Shown here one piece after another: positions 1-9,568 of a stretch of DNA of 21,668 bases. Below the pieces are notes generated by a model that saw only the letters and a program-made list of their open reading frames with translations, made no database searches and had not been told where the DNA came from. Origin of the DNA: Rhodocollybia butyracea. Taxonomy: Eukaryota; Basidiomycota; Agaricomycetes; Agaricales; Omphalotaceae. The number at the start of each line of letters is the position of its first letter. Positions within the stretch are counted from its first letter, which is position 1. The position numbers and the translations under genes are program-made. The stretch spans positions 1 to 21,668 of the forward strand of contig JADNRY010000917.1 in assembly GCA_015501585.1 (NCBI GenBank), written 5' to 3'.

Positions 1-296
1 GACGCTTTCCGGATTTCTGGATAACAAAAGAAGTACTGAAAAAGTACCTACATGATCATCGTAGTGCTGAAGCCAAGCGTAAGCGTAAGGCCCTTGCTGA
101 GGCTGCATCCGGACATAATGCATAAGCACCGACCTGTTGGACGCGCGCGCAAGAAACCATGACGCTTCAGTGGCCCTCAACCTGCGTATGGAATCCGATG
201 AAGCATTTGAAGATCCATCTGGCGAGACTTGGAGGCAATAGCAACGCTGTACCTGTTCCATTTGACTACCAGTATGGGGATGAGCCGGCAGGGTAG
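1..296 (+). pseudogene. 3' end of tandem-family gene, copy 0 (partial, broken)
   Basis: The window opens inside the last exon of a gene. From base 3, 40 codons run to TAA at 123-125 and contain FPDFWITKEVLKKYL followed by a Lys/Arg-rich stretch. This matches the C-terminal exons of copy 1 (CWAVRQALINY plus a Lys run) and copy 2 (LWPIRFALEKY). From 125 to about 230 a second frame looks coding. The first frame resumes at 231 and ends at TAG 294-296 with VPFDYQYGDEPAG. Copy 1 has a related tail (VVAGPSDHQYKHE). Two compensating frame changes are therefore needed, so I call it decayed. I do not recognise a function. The family is basic at this end, which could be a nuclear or nucleic-acid-binding tail, but that is inference. 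Confidence 0.6.
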
Positions 297-304
297 AGAG
301 ATTG

Positions 305-1389
305 GTGAGTTTTATATTGTTGTAGAGGGTTATTTATTTACTCATTTCATCGATCTAGACTCACTGTGAGGTTGCGTGAGGCTTGAGCCCAATACACGCG
401 ATGGGCGATTCCTTTCCAATGTCGAATAGAATCTCCTCGTACATTATCTATCCACGAAATCCACCTGTATTTCAACATGTCTGCGAGTGAACCGAACGAG
501 TCAAATCAGTTTTCGAGTAATTCCGGGTCGACAATGCATGCCCAGAACTGGATCAAAAAGTCATACCTTCGAGTGAAGATCTGGACACGTACTAATCCGG
601 TGAAGGTAGGAAGGTTAAATTTCCAGATCACTCTTGAATTTCGGGTTGGTTTAATTCAGTCTGAGTTTCATAGTGCTCTAGTGCTCAAGCGCTCACTGTA
701 TGATCTCCTTAACCGTTTTCCGTCTGATTGTTAAGTAGGTTTTTGGAACTTATGATCTTGGAAGACGAGTCACCCCAAACGATGTTTGAAAACCTTCAGT
801 GGCCAACAGACGACGATTACGGAGGTTGTTTGCTCATCCACCACCACCACGTCCATTAACATCACGTCCTTCCCTAAGTAAACCGCGTATGTTTCTTTAT
901 ACGACTCCGTCTTCCGGGGTAAGTATCACTATTTTGATTTGCGCTTCAGTTTGCTAGGCATGAAACGTTCTTATGTAACAGGTCAGGGCTATCAGGGCTA
1001 ACCAGGGCACAGCAGGGCACCTGGGCACCAAGTTTTCAAGGACCACCGGGTTGAAAGGACAACGTTATACAAAATACTTTACTAACTTGAGGCAAATCCT
1101 CTGAAGCAGCTCGGGCTCTTAGAGTGCTCTTACTTAAGTAGGTTGTGCAGGTGGAGAACATCGAGTTTCAACCTAAAAATGGTGTTTAGTACAATCACAA
1201 AAATGCGGCTAAGGATAGATTGGGATCTAAAGTTCGGATCGCCGTCTAGCAAGCTCAGCGAGCCGCGTAATCATATAAAGGAAGATGGTAAAAAAAAAAA
1301 TCCCCTTGGCTGCTGGTTCAGTTCAATCTCTTTCAATCTTTGACGTTTCCCCCAACGCTCACCCCACGCTCCTTCTTTTAATCACCATC
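305..1389 (+). repeat. Tandem unit A, non-coding part (3'-UTR-type intron to promoter)
   Basis: This stretch is repeated, diverged, at 2271-3486 and 4820-6116. In order it holds: an intron-like segment 305-358 (GTGAGTTTTAT to CATTTCATCGATCTAG); the conserved block CTGTGAGGTTGCGTGAGGC; a block around 620-670 (TTTCGGGTTGGTTTAA); the block GACTCCGTCTTCCGGG ending in a strong splice donor at 919 with a possible acceptor at 980-981; and a TATA box at 1274-1279. The short ORFs here are not conserved in frame between units, so I treat the stretch as untranslated or intergenic. Confidence 0.7.
1274..1279 (+). promoter_or_regulatory. TATA box of copy 1
   Basis: The sequence is TATAAA inside AATCATATAAA, 116 bases before the ATG at 1390. 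The same context recurs at 3365 before copy 2. Copy 3 has a damaged version at 6011 (CATGTAAAA). Confidence 0.55.
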
Positions 1390-2219
1390 ATGCAACCTAA
1401 AGATGTCTGTCTATATCTCCTTGCGACGCTCATGTTCACCAGTACTGGGTGTGCGCTACCTCATAACCACCCTCGTTCGCCTGTTCCTGTAAGCGTTTTC
1501 TCCCAAAACTCTTTTTTTATATAGGTCCCATGCTCAAATCAATCTTTTTCTGCTACTCTAACCTGTTCCACAGCCAGCAGCAGGCCATTTCGCTCTCCCA
1601 CCCATCGGAGTTCTCATCCACGAGGTTGATACCCACACCGGCGAACTCAAGGCCAACGCCGGTCAAATCGAGGCCAATGCCCCCCAGCCCTTGCCAGGGA
1701 GCGAACGCTGCCCGGCTGTCGTTCACTGTCCTGCAGGAAAAATTACAAACCTCCAATTTGCGATGAAATTGAAAGGACTACGCCAAATACAACGTGTTCA
1801 CGGCAAGTCACACTGTGTGTTGCGTTATTCTCATGCTCAATCTTGCTCAATCTCTCTTTTACTTACTCAAGAATCTGGTTCATAACAAGGCGCTTCTAAC
1901 CAGCTTTGACCGTAATAAAAACTATCCTCTAAACAAGAGAGCGCTATTCGCGAAGTCTGCAGCCAGGTATTCAATGTTGTATATTCTTGTGTATATGCTA
2001 ATAACAACATATTAGCTTGCTAATCACCCGTTGTTTGGCGACGAATGTTATCCAGGATGCTGGGCGGTACGACAAGCACTGATCAATTACGCTAAGAACT
2101 ATCAAAAAGAGCAGCGTAAGAAGAAGAAACAATCTCTCTATGCCCCCCAACCTGTGTATCAAGCAGCGAAGATTCGAAGTCCCATCCGGCGACGATTGTG
2201 CAGGGTTTGGAGGCAATAG
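1390..2219 (+). pseudogene. Tandem-family gene, copy 1 (secreted-type exon 1, shortened middle)
   Basis: Exon 1 (1390-1488, 33 codons, phase 0) starts MQPKDVCLYLLATLMFTSTG followed by CALPH. This is a hydrophobic signal-peptide-like start. The acceptor used by copies 2 and 3 (CTCTAG) is CTCTAA here; the next usable acceptor is at 1572-1573. Exon 2 then reads through a small region with HEVDTHTGELKANAGQIEAN that is not found in copies 2 and 3. Later parts match copy 2: an intron at about 1807-1871 beginning GTCACA, an exon with LVHNKALLTSFD, an intron at 1967-2015 (49 nt, branch-like GCTAATAAC), and a last exon from 2016 with CWAVRQALINY and a Lys run. The frame must shift between about 1730 and 1760 and again near 1910-1930. 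I infer a pseudogene that has lost most of the middle domain. Confidence 0.6.
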
Positions 2220-2270
2220 CAATGTTGTAGCTGGTCCGTCTGACCACCAGTACAAGCATGAGTCGGCATA

Positions 2271-3486
2271 TGGAGTTTTATATTCCTTTTAATTTAAAGG
2301 GTTATTTACTCATTTCATTGATCCAGATTCACTGTGAGGTTGCGTGAGGCTTGAGCCCAATGCATGCGATGGGCGATTCTCTTCGTATCAAGTAGAACTT
2401 TCTCGTACATTATTCACCCGTGAAATTCACCTATGTTTCAACGTATCTGCGAGTGAACCAAGTGAGCCAAATCAACCTGGGTTTTCAAGTACTTCCGTTG
2501 AGTCGACAATTCCCACCCAAAGCTGGATAAAAGGTACGTATGTTGGGTGAAGACCATTCAGTTCTGGACAACGGCAAGCAGGTTGCTTATTTACACCGTG
2601 GTTAAACTAAACTGGTGAAGGTAGAAGGGTTAAATGTCCAGATCATTCTCGAATTTCGGGTTGGTTTAACCCACTCTGAGTTGCATCGTGCTCGCATTGT
2701 GATCTTCTCCTCAATCTTCTGTTTGATTTCTCTGAGTGGGTTTTTGGGACAAAGCCGATCTCGTTGTCGATATCGTCTCAGAAACCGAGTCACTCCGAAC
2801 AATGTTTGAAAACTTTTCAGTGCCGGCTTCAGCAGACGATGCTTTTGAGGGTTGTTTGTTCATCTACTACCCCCACGTCGGTTACACTACCACAAGCTAG
2901 TAATAGTGTATGTTTCTTTCAAAAAACGACTCCGTCTTCCGGGTAAGTATTTGATTTGCGTTTCCCTTCTAAGTATAAAGTAGTATAAAGTTTGCTAAGC
3001 ATGAAACGTTTCTTGATCAGAACATAGGGCCATGTACATAGGGTCGCTCATTAGTTTCGAAGGACCGCAGTCCACCCTAGTCCACCCTGGTGCACCCGAC
3101 ATTGGGAAAGGACAATAAAGTGCTCTACTTTGGGTGAAGGTAAGGCAAATGCTCTGAAGCAACTTGGGTTGGTCGGCGAAGGAGGTTCGTGCTCATAGGC
3201 AGGTTGAGCTGCGAATAGTCAGGCGGTTAGGTAGGTTGTCAGATGGAGAACATGGAGTTTCAATATGGAAAAATCGCGCTGCTACCATCACGAAAATGTA
3301 GATATGATCGATTGAGATCCGCTTTAGTTTCGGATCACCGTCTAGCTAGTGCGCCGCGCAATCATATAAAAAGAGAAAGGAAAGAAAAAATCCCCTCAAC
3401 TGCTGGTTCGGTTCTATCTTCGACGTTCACGCCTCCCGCGACGCTCACCTCACGTTCTTGCTTTGAATCAAAAAACTCATATCATC
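2271..3486 (+). repeat. Tandem unit B, non-coding part
   Basis: Diverged copy of 305-1389. The 3'-UTR-type intron has lost its donor (GTGAG is GGAG here), though its acceptor CATTTCATTGATCCAG (to 2326) is kept. The block GACTCCGTCTTCCGGGTAAGT is present with its donor at 2943 and a possible acceptor at 3019-3020. The TATA box is at 3365-3370. I see no ORF shared in frame with the other units. Confidence 0.7.
3365..3370 (+). promoter_or_regulatory. TATA box of copy 2
   Basis: TATAAA in the context AATCATATAAAAAG, 122 bases before the ATG at 3487. It is conserved with copy 1. Confidence 0.55.
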
Positions 3487-4823
3487 ATGCAACCCAAAGC
3501 TGTCTGCTTATATCTCCTTGCCATTGCTCATGTTCACTGGGAGTGGGTGTGCATTACCTCATATCCTTCGTCGTGCGCCTGGCCCTGTAAGCATTGTTTT
3601 CTCCTGATACGTCCCATGCTCACATTCATCTTTTCTACTACTCTAGTACGAAGCATTCTTACTTGATTGCGAGGGTAAACCCTTACCCGAGCCAGCAGGA
3701 CCGATTGATGCGAAGGATACTAGTCGGGCAAGAGGCCGACTTTCCTCAATTCTTACTTCAATGAAAAAGGAAGTAACGAAACAGAATGAGGACGTCGGCC
3801 TGAAAGACCTCCTGGTAGCTATCACGCAAGGATCATTTAACTGGGGCGGAAACAAAGCCGAAGACAAACTGGTGACATATTTTGCGATCAAGGGACCCTC
3901 AGGCTCTTATAAATGTAATCCTTATTGCCTTGGGTTTGCTGTTCGTGGTAAGGATGCCGACAAGTCTGCTAACAAGTTCGCAAAGAGGACGGACCCCTAC
4001 GGCGAATTTCACTACCCTATCACAGAGGCCGATAAAATCACAGGATTCGAGAAGTATGTCTTCAGAGAACATCGAGCATCTGATGTGCACCTGCAGATCA
4101 AGAAGGACTTGAGAAGTTCTCGAAGTTTTTGGAGGAAGTGAGGGAAGCGAGCGCCAACGGCAAACCATTGCCTGTTCTCCAGTCAGCACCAGCAGCAGGT
4201 GGCACACACGAGACACACAAGGGGCCCTCGAATTCAGGACCGGCACCGTCACCCAAACGGCTCAGGGTACCCAAAACCGTGGGGGGACCATCGAGTCAAT
4301 CCAAACGACCACGGGTATCCACCGACAGGGGAATTGTAAACCCAGCACCATCCCTGACATTGATACAACCGAACCCCATGAGCATCCAAAGTGTTGTCGA
4401 GGGGCTCATTCAGCGTCCTAGTTACATATCCAAGCTCAGCGATGTGTTACCGGACAAGTTCAGCGATGAACAGTGGTCGGAGTTTCGGGTCAGTCAGCTT
4501 TGTTCTCACGCAATCTCTCTTAATACTCATCGATATCGTATAGCGTCACCTTCACGCCAACGCTAAAAGTGAAGAATTCAAGTTTGACTTTACCCTGCCT
4601 TACAGAAGCAATGATCGGGGAAAAATTGACGCTATTTGTGAAAAGGTATGTGACTATTGTACATGATTCTCGTGCATCCTAACATCAGCATTATTAGACG
4701 GCTGATCAACTCCCATATTTTAAACGTTATCAAGATCTCTGGCCAATAAGATTCGCGCTGGAGAAGTATGTCGATTATCGTTATCGTGCTCGACCTGAGC
4801 TGCCAAGCGGGAATAATTGGTGA
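3487..4823 (+). pseudogene. Tandem-family gene, copy 2 (most complete; two frameshifts)
   Basis: Best view of the family. Exon 1 is 3487-3586. Compared with copies 1 and 3 it has one extra base near 3520, which breaks the signal-peptide-like segment (MQPKAVCLYLLA, then out of frame). Intron 1 is 3587-3646. Exon 2 (3647-4488) encodes EAFLLDCEGKPLPEPAG, then a domain with CNPYCLGFAVRGKDADKSAN and YGEFHYPI. A frameshift near 4080-4095 follows, then a Pro/Ser/Lys-rich linker with KRLRVPK and SKRPRVS (NLS-like) and KFSDEQWSEFR. Intron 2 is 4489-4543, exon 3 is 4544-4645, intron 3 is 4646-4697, and exon 4 is 4698-4823 with LWPIRFALEKYVDYRYRAR. The stop TGA overlaps the donor of a further intron; splicing also gives TGA. 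I do not recognise the function. A signal-peptide start together with NLS-like basic motifs would suit a secreted, nucleus-directed protein, but this is speculation. Confidence 0.65.
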
Positions 4824-6116
4824 GTTTTATGTTCTTTTAGAAGGCTATCTACTCATTTCATTACTCTAGATTCACTGCGAGGTATCGTGAGGCTTGGCCT
4901 ACACGCGGCAGGCGATTTTTTTTTCTCTAGAATTTTTGTATCGATCCATACGTCCTTTGCCAATGAAATTCACCTTGTTTCAGTATACTTATTTCCGAGT
5001 GAAATCAAGCGATTCGAATCAACCTGGTTTTCGAGCAATATTCATGCGCACCGAAACCGGATTAGCGCGACATATGTATGTTGGGTGAATACTACTCGGT
5101 CTGAATAACGGCAAACGGTTTATCTGCGTGGTTAAACTACGGGACCAGAAGTCATCAGAACAACTTCGTGTAAAAACCTTCCAGGAATTCATACAAAGAA
5201 TTTGACCAGTCCAGTTTCCTGCGGGCCTTCAAGCCCAGTAAAAAGCCGCACTGGGTTGATCTGTGCTTTTATATTAAAAAGTGGCGGATTTCTGGGCAGC
5301 AGCTGTGAAGCGGTTGAGCTCTGTTAATCTCGGTCTATCTCAGCCTAAGTATCTCAGCTCTGCACAGTGTTGGGCTGATGCCCATTTCATTCAATTACAG
5401 CTTTCAATACATAAGCTCAGCATGAGTTTTCACTTCCACGCTGGGCAGGGCCGAGACTGGCTGAGGTTGGCTGGATTTATATGTTGATCAGCCTGGTGCC
5501 CAGAAATCAGCCACTTTTCAATATAAAAGCACAGACAAACCCAGTGCGACTTTTCACTGGGCTTCAAGCTTCAAGCTTCAGCGCTAGCTTTGCCCATCTG
5601 GCTGCTGTTTCTGTATGTTTCTTTGCCAAGTGACTCCGGCTTCTGGGTAAGTTGGCGTTTCGAGTAGTTTCAAGTTCGCTCAAGATGAGCTAATGACAGG
5701 GTCGCAGAGGCTCATTTGCAAATGGCTGCTGGCAATACTTAAGTCTCTGTATTAGTCTCTTGTTCAGTTGCGATACATATCACTGCTTACTTCACTCTGG
5801 AGTCTGGAGGAAACTCAGTAGGGAGTTGGCTCGTGCTCTTCGGTAGGTGCAGCAAATGGTCAGGCGGAGTTGAACATTGAACATCGAGTTTCAAGGCTGG
5901 ATAAATCACTGATAAATCGCGCTGCTACCATCACGAAAATGTAGATACATAATCGATTGAGATCTGCTTTAGTTTCAGATCGCTGTATAGCTATTAGTGA
6001 GCTGCACAATCATGTAAAAGAGAGAAAGGAAAATATAAAATCCTTTCAACTGCTGGTTCAGTCCCATCTTCGACGTTCAACATGCTTCCCACAACACTTT
6101 TGCTTTGAATCGAAAA
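4820..6116 (+). repeat. Tandem unit C, non-coding part, carrying a MITE
   Basis: Third copy of the unit's non-coding part. The 3'-UTR-type intron is intact (4820-4869, GTGAGTTTTAT to CATTACTCTAG). Similarity to units A and B runs to about 5150 and resumes near 5605 (TATGTTTCTTT, GACTCCGGCTTCTGGGTAAGT, donor at 5647, possible acceptor 5698-5699). The MITE at 5233-5562 lies in the gap. The TATA box is degraded to CATGTAAAA at 6011-6019. Confidence 0.65.
5233..5562. mobile_element. MITE family A, 330 bp, with 66-bp terminal inverted repeats
   Basis: Bases 5233-5298 and the reverse complement of 5497-5562 match at roughly 90 percent (GCCCAGTAAAAAGCCGCACT against GCCCAGTGAAAAGTCGCACT at the tips). 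TTCAA flanks both ends (5228-5232 and 5563-5567) and could be a 5-bp target duplication. However, the right flank is itself a short GCTTCAA tandem, so this is not certain. Each terminus contains an inner CCCAGT/ACTGGG palindrome. No transposase is encoded, so it must depend on enzymes supplied elsewhere. Its superfamily is not clear. Confidence 0.8.
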
Positions 6117-6992
6117 ATGCAACCCAAAGTTGTCTGCCTATGTCTCCTTGTCTTGCTCATGTTCACCGGTACTGGGTGTGCACTACCTCACAGCCTTCGT
6201 TGTTTGCCTCCCAGTCCTGTAAGCATTGTAGAACTTGTTATACATCCTATGCTCACACTCATCTTTTCTACTACACTAGTACAAAGCATCTTTACTTAAT
6301 TGCGAGGGCAAACTCTTACCTGACCCAGCGGAATGGCCTGATAGTTGGAAGGAGACCGGTATAGCAAGACGCTGAATTTCCTCAGGTCTTCGTTCAATGA
6401 AAAAGGAGATAGTAAAGAAAATGGAAAGCAATGTAGCAAAAACAAGGGAATATGCCATCCTGCACGCTCTCCTGACAGATATCACTAAAATTAACCTTGA
6501 CTGGGACTCCACCAAAGCCAAACAAACAGTGGTGATGTATTTTGCGATCAGGGGACTTTCTTGTAATCCTTATTGCCTTGCGTTCACTGTTTGTGGTACT
6601 GGCAAGTCCACTGACAAAGCTGCAAATAGGTTGGAAAGCTATGGCGAATTTTACTACCCTGTCAAGACGGGCAAGAAATTCACCAGATTCGAGAAGTATG
6701 CCTTCAGAAAAGATGAAGGCAATTTGAAAGATTCATCTGCAGATCGAAAAGGACTTGAGGAGTTCTCAAGGTTTTTGTCAGATTACAAGAAGATAGTGAG
6801 GGCTGCGAGTGCCAAAGACGAAGACGCAGCATTGCCTGTTCTCCATCAGCACCAGCAGAACCAGGTGGCACTCAAATCATACACTCACCAGTACTGCCCA
6901 CGGCCGAGAGTCCCATACCCCCTCCACGCCCATCACACGTGAAGCCCAACTGGCAAGCAATGCCACTGCCAGAAAAGGGCACCGAACTTTTA
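6117..6992 (+). pseudogene. Tandem-family gene, copy 3 (nonsense, frameshift, 3' truncated)
   Basis: Exon 1 (6117-6218, 34 codons, phase 0) encodes an intact signal-peptide-like start, MQPKVVCLCLLVLLMFTGTG then CALPH. Intron 1 (6219-6279, 61 nt) ends CACTAG. Exon 2 opens in frame with YKASLLNCEGKLLPDPAEW but meets TGA at 6373-6375. Copy 2 has CGA there, so this is a single-base nonsense change. The same frame is open again from the ATG at 6397 and encodes the domain with CNPYCLAFTVCGTG, YGEFYYPV and FEKYAF. Near 6840 one base is missing relative to copy 2, and the true continuation (APAEPGGTQ) lies in another frame. Similarity stops at the DNA transposon end at 6993, so the C-terminal exons are gone. 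Neighbouring copies suggest a shared but unknown role. Confidence 0.65.
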
Positions 6993-7367
6993 CAGTCACC
7001 CTGGTACAGACCGTTACTTACGGGTCCGTACAGGTTACTGCACAGTTACTGTATAAGCACAGTACTATCTTGGTATATGCCATGCCTTCAATGCTATTTT
7101 GTTCTAGTTTCCATGTCATTGGTTCTTATGTACTGCACAAAACAAAGTACTTATAAGAAGACAACATATCAATTTTCTATCAGCTTAGGTAGGCTCAATA
7201 TTTATAAGACTCTAGGATGTCCAGTATCTTTGCTCATTGAAACCTAGATTAGCTTACTCTTACATGTTATACACATTTTATGCCCTATTTTTGATTGATT
7301 TTTGACTTCGCTGACTGCCATCGTATTTTCATGTATATTACGGCATTTCCATCTTGGATCAAATTTA

Positions 7368-7490
7368 CTGCAGTTCCATACAGGGTTACTGCAGGGTACC
7401 GCAGTTCCGTACGGGGTTACTGCAGAGTCCATACAGGTTATCGCAGACTCTGTACAGGCTACGTACCAACTCCGTACAATTTACTTCAGA
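7368..7490 (+). repeat. Subterminal short repeats (TCCRTACRGG with GTTACTGCAG)
   Basis: Imperfect units of about 20-25 bases such as CAGTTCCGTACGGGGTTACT recur here. Similar motifs occur near 7025 at the left end and at 9576-9640 at the right end. They resemble transposase-binding subterminal repeats of the surrounding DNA element, but that role is inferred. Confidence 0.55.
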
Positions 7491-7992
7491 GTTAGAAGTT
7501 TAATGATTTGTTTCTTTTTAAGTTGCTCAAGGCATATTTCAAGTGTAAGTGGGTTGGTCCTGCTTCTCAACCTAGCATCCAGACTGAGTCTGGACAAGGA
7601 TATATGCAGCATTTTTTGTTTCTAGCAGTCTTTATTTGTTTGGATTCTTATGATACAAACTGTTATGGGCAATGTGTCAGGTATGTATAAAGTTTGCAGT
7701 CATTGTTTGGAATACAATGCCAACTCGAACAGTGCCAGCTCAAACATGAACACTATCAGTGTCAGCGCAACATGAGCGGCACGAGCGCAAACACAAACAG
7801 CACCAGCACAGACACAAATTGCGCCAGACCAGATTGGCCCAGATATTACTACACATTTGGAAGAACAATCAAATCGGTAAAATATGATGTCACGGTGGTT
7901 TGATGTACACACATTCTAGGTACTACTATGGTAAACAAGCTCTCCAATACTTGATGGTAAACAATGGAATTGAAAATCACTCATATTTTGGA
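7491..7992. other. Internal part of the DNA element; no gene seen
   Basis: AT-rich sequence. Around 7725-7815 there is a low-complexity tract rich in CAGC and GCRCAAACAC-like words that yields a Thr/Asn/Ser-rich ORF with no family match I know. I do not support a gene here. Confidence 0.4.
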
Positions 7993-7997
7993 CTATA

Positions 7998-8242
7998 TGT
8001 AAGGCCCCTGGGCTGTGAGGCAAAGGGGCTGAGAGCGAGCTAGCTGATATAGCAAGATAAGAGCGGGTAAGGCTGAAAGCTTAGCTGATCAGCAGCTAAA
8101 AGAGTCCTTAAATCCTACCAAGTGCACACAACCCAATTCTATTGAGAGTACACATGAAGTGGCAGGAAGGAAAGGAACTAAAGATTACATAATAAGTGCT
8201 ATTGATAATAACCAAAGCGGCGCCAATTCTGTAGCCGTTACA
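7998..8242 (-). repeat. LTR, 3' copy (minus orientation)
   Basis: TGTAAGGCCCC to GCCGTTACA on the plus strand. On the minus strand it starts TGTAACGGC, directly after the polypurine tract. Confidence 0.85.
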
Positions 8243-9324
8243 CTCTCCCCCACTAGACCAAACCATGGTCTACCAACCAGACAAGGCTGTGAAATTTTCT
8301 AAATTTTCTAAGTCATCCCAACATCAACATCAACGCAATGGAGAGATGAGAAAAGGAAATAAGTTAAAAGCGAGTCCAAATCCATGCTGAAGATCACATT
8401 CTGTCATAGACAATGTCACCACTTACTGGGCGGAATACGGAGGTAAAGGTGGTGTGGACAAAGGTGTCACAGAATAGTAATCCAGCAACACTCGTATGCC
8501 ACATAGGACAAAGGTGTCTCCAGATACTCCTTCTGAAACACACATATGCCTCAAGCCAAGGCGTTCACTGTGGAACACACATAGGCCCCAGAGCTAAACT
8601 TGTAGTTCCAAGCTGGGCGCAGTGAACACTGGGCCATAAGAAGATGTGGTGTCACTGGTGGGATTAGGAGGACTACCATGATGAGAATGGTAGCAGAGAA
8701 GGGAGAATGAAACATAATAAAGAAGGACCAGAAGGCTGACTGTACAGGTGCAGCAAGCAAGATGACAGGAGGCTGAGGGACATAGGGCTGAAAAGGAAGT
8801 CATAGAGGACATAGACTATGCCAATAGGATATCCAGAATGGAGAGACAGAGGAGAAGCATAGTTGGGAGTCAGTTATCAGTGATGGTAAGAATGTCAGAG
8901 ACCATATCGTTGAAACGAAACGTCGTAACAACAAATGAGAGGCGGCGTTTGAAAGCGATGAGGCGGGGCTTTCAAACGAGTCCTGGGTCAAACGAAATGA
9001 CCGCGCGGTTCCCGAGATATGGGTGACACATCATAAGATGAAGGCAAAAATGTCGAGGGGAATATCTCCGGATTGCGGAGACGGAATAGGACGGTTGATA
9101 GCACGATAGAGAGCGGCGAACGAGGGCTTTCTAGCGTACTAAACATCATGGACCCAAACCAAGAACTCCCCCAATGACAGACTACCTGTCTGACCCAACA
9201 CCTAGCTCCTGCTTCCCCAACACTCCTGTAACAGCAAAGGTCCAAGGAAAAGGCCAGATGCCACCTGTTGATGTGTGCTATGCTCAACAGGCAAGCTTTG
9301 AGGCTTTTGGAATGTGCAAAAAAG

Positions 9325-9568
9325 TGTAAGGCCCCTGGGCTGTGAGGCAAAGGGGCTGAGAGCGGGCTAGCTGATATAGCAAGATAAGAGCGGGTAAGGC
9401 TGAAAGCTTAGCTGATAGCAGCTAAAAGAGTCCTTAAATCCTACCAAGTGCACACAACCCAATTCTATTGAGAGTACACATGAAGTGGCAGGAGGGAAAG
9501 GAACTAAAGATTACATAATAAGTGCTATTGATAATAACCAAAGCGGCGCCAATTCCGTAGCCGTTACA
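9325..9568 (-). repeat. LTR, 5' copy (minus orientation)
   Basis: Same termini as the partner at 7998. It lacks one C in the GCTGATCAGCAGC segment. Confidence 0.85.

Larger units (their letters stand above)
7998..9568 (-). mobile_element. Short non-coding LTR element (TRIM-like), 1571 bp
   Basis: Two near-identical direct repeats, 7998-8242 (245 bp) and 9325-9568 (244 bp), enclose 1082 bp. Each repeat begins TG and ends CA. CTATA flanks the whole element (7993-7997 and 9569-9573), a 5-bp target duplication. The polypurine tract GTGGGGGAGAG, read on the minus strand next to 8243, sets the orientation as minus. The LTRs differ by three transitions and one 1-base indel, so the insertion is fairly young. 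The interior has no gag, protease, reverse transcriptase or integrase motif in any frame I read, so it needs a helper element. I could not assign the primer-binding tRNA. Confidence 0.85.

Noticed and set aside
3643..3891. Minus-strand ORF opposite copy 2 exon 2, with a similar one at 6276-6521
   Set aside because: It is antisense to a conserved exon and present in both copies only because the sense strand is conserved.
5281..5487. ORF inside the MITE
   Set aside because: It lies between the inverted repeats, is short, lacks an ATG and shows no motif.
7694..7903. Thr/Asn/Ser-rich ORF
   Set aside because: It comes from a low-complexity CAGC/CAAACAC tract inside a transposon, with no support as a gene.
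8988..9350. 120-codon minus-strand ORF in the LTR element
   Set aside because: It runs from the LTR into the interior and shows no gag, integrase or reverse transcriptase motif.
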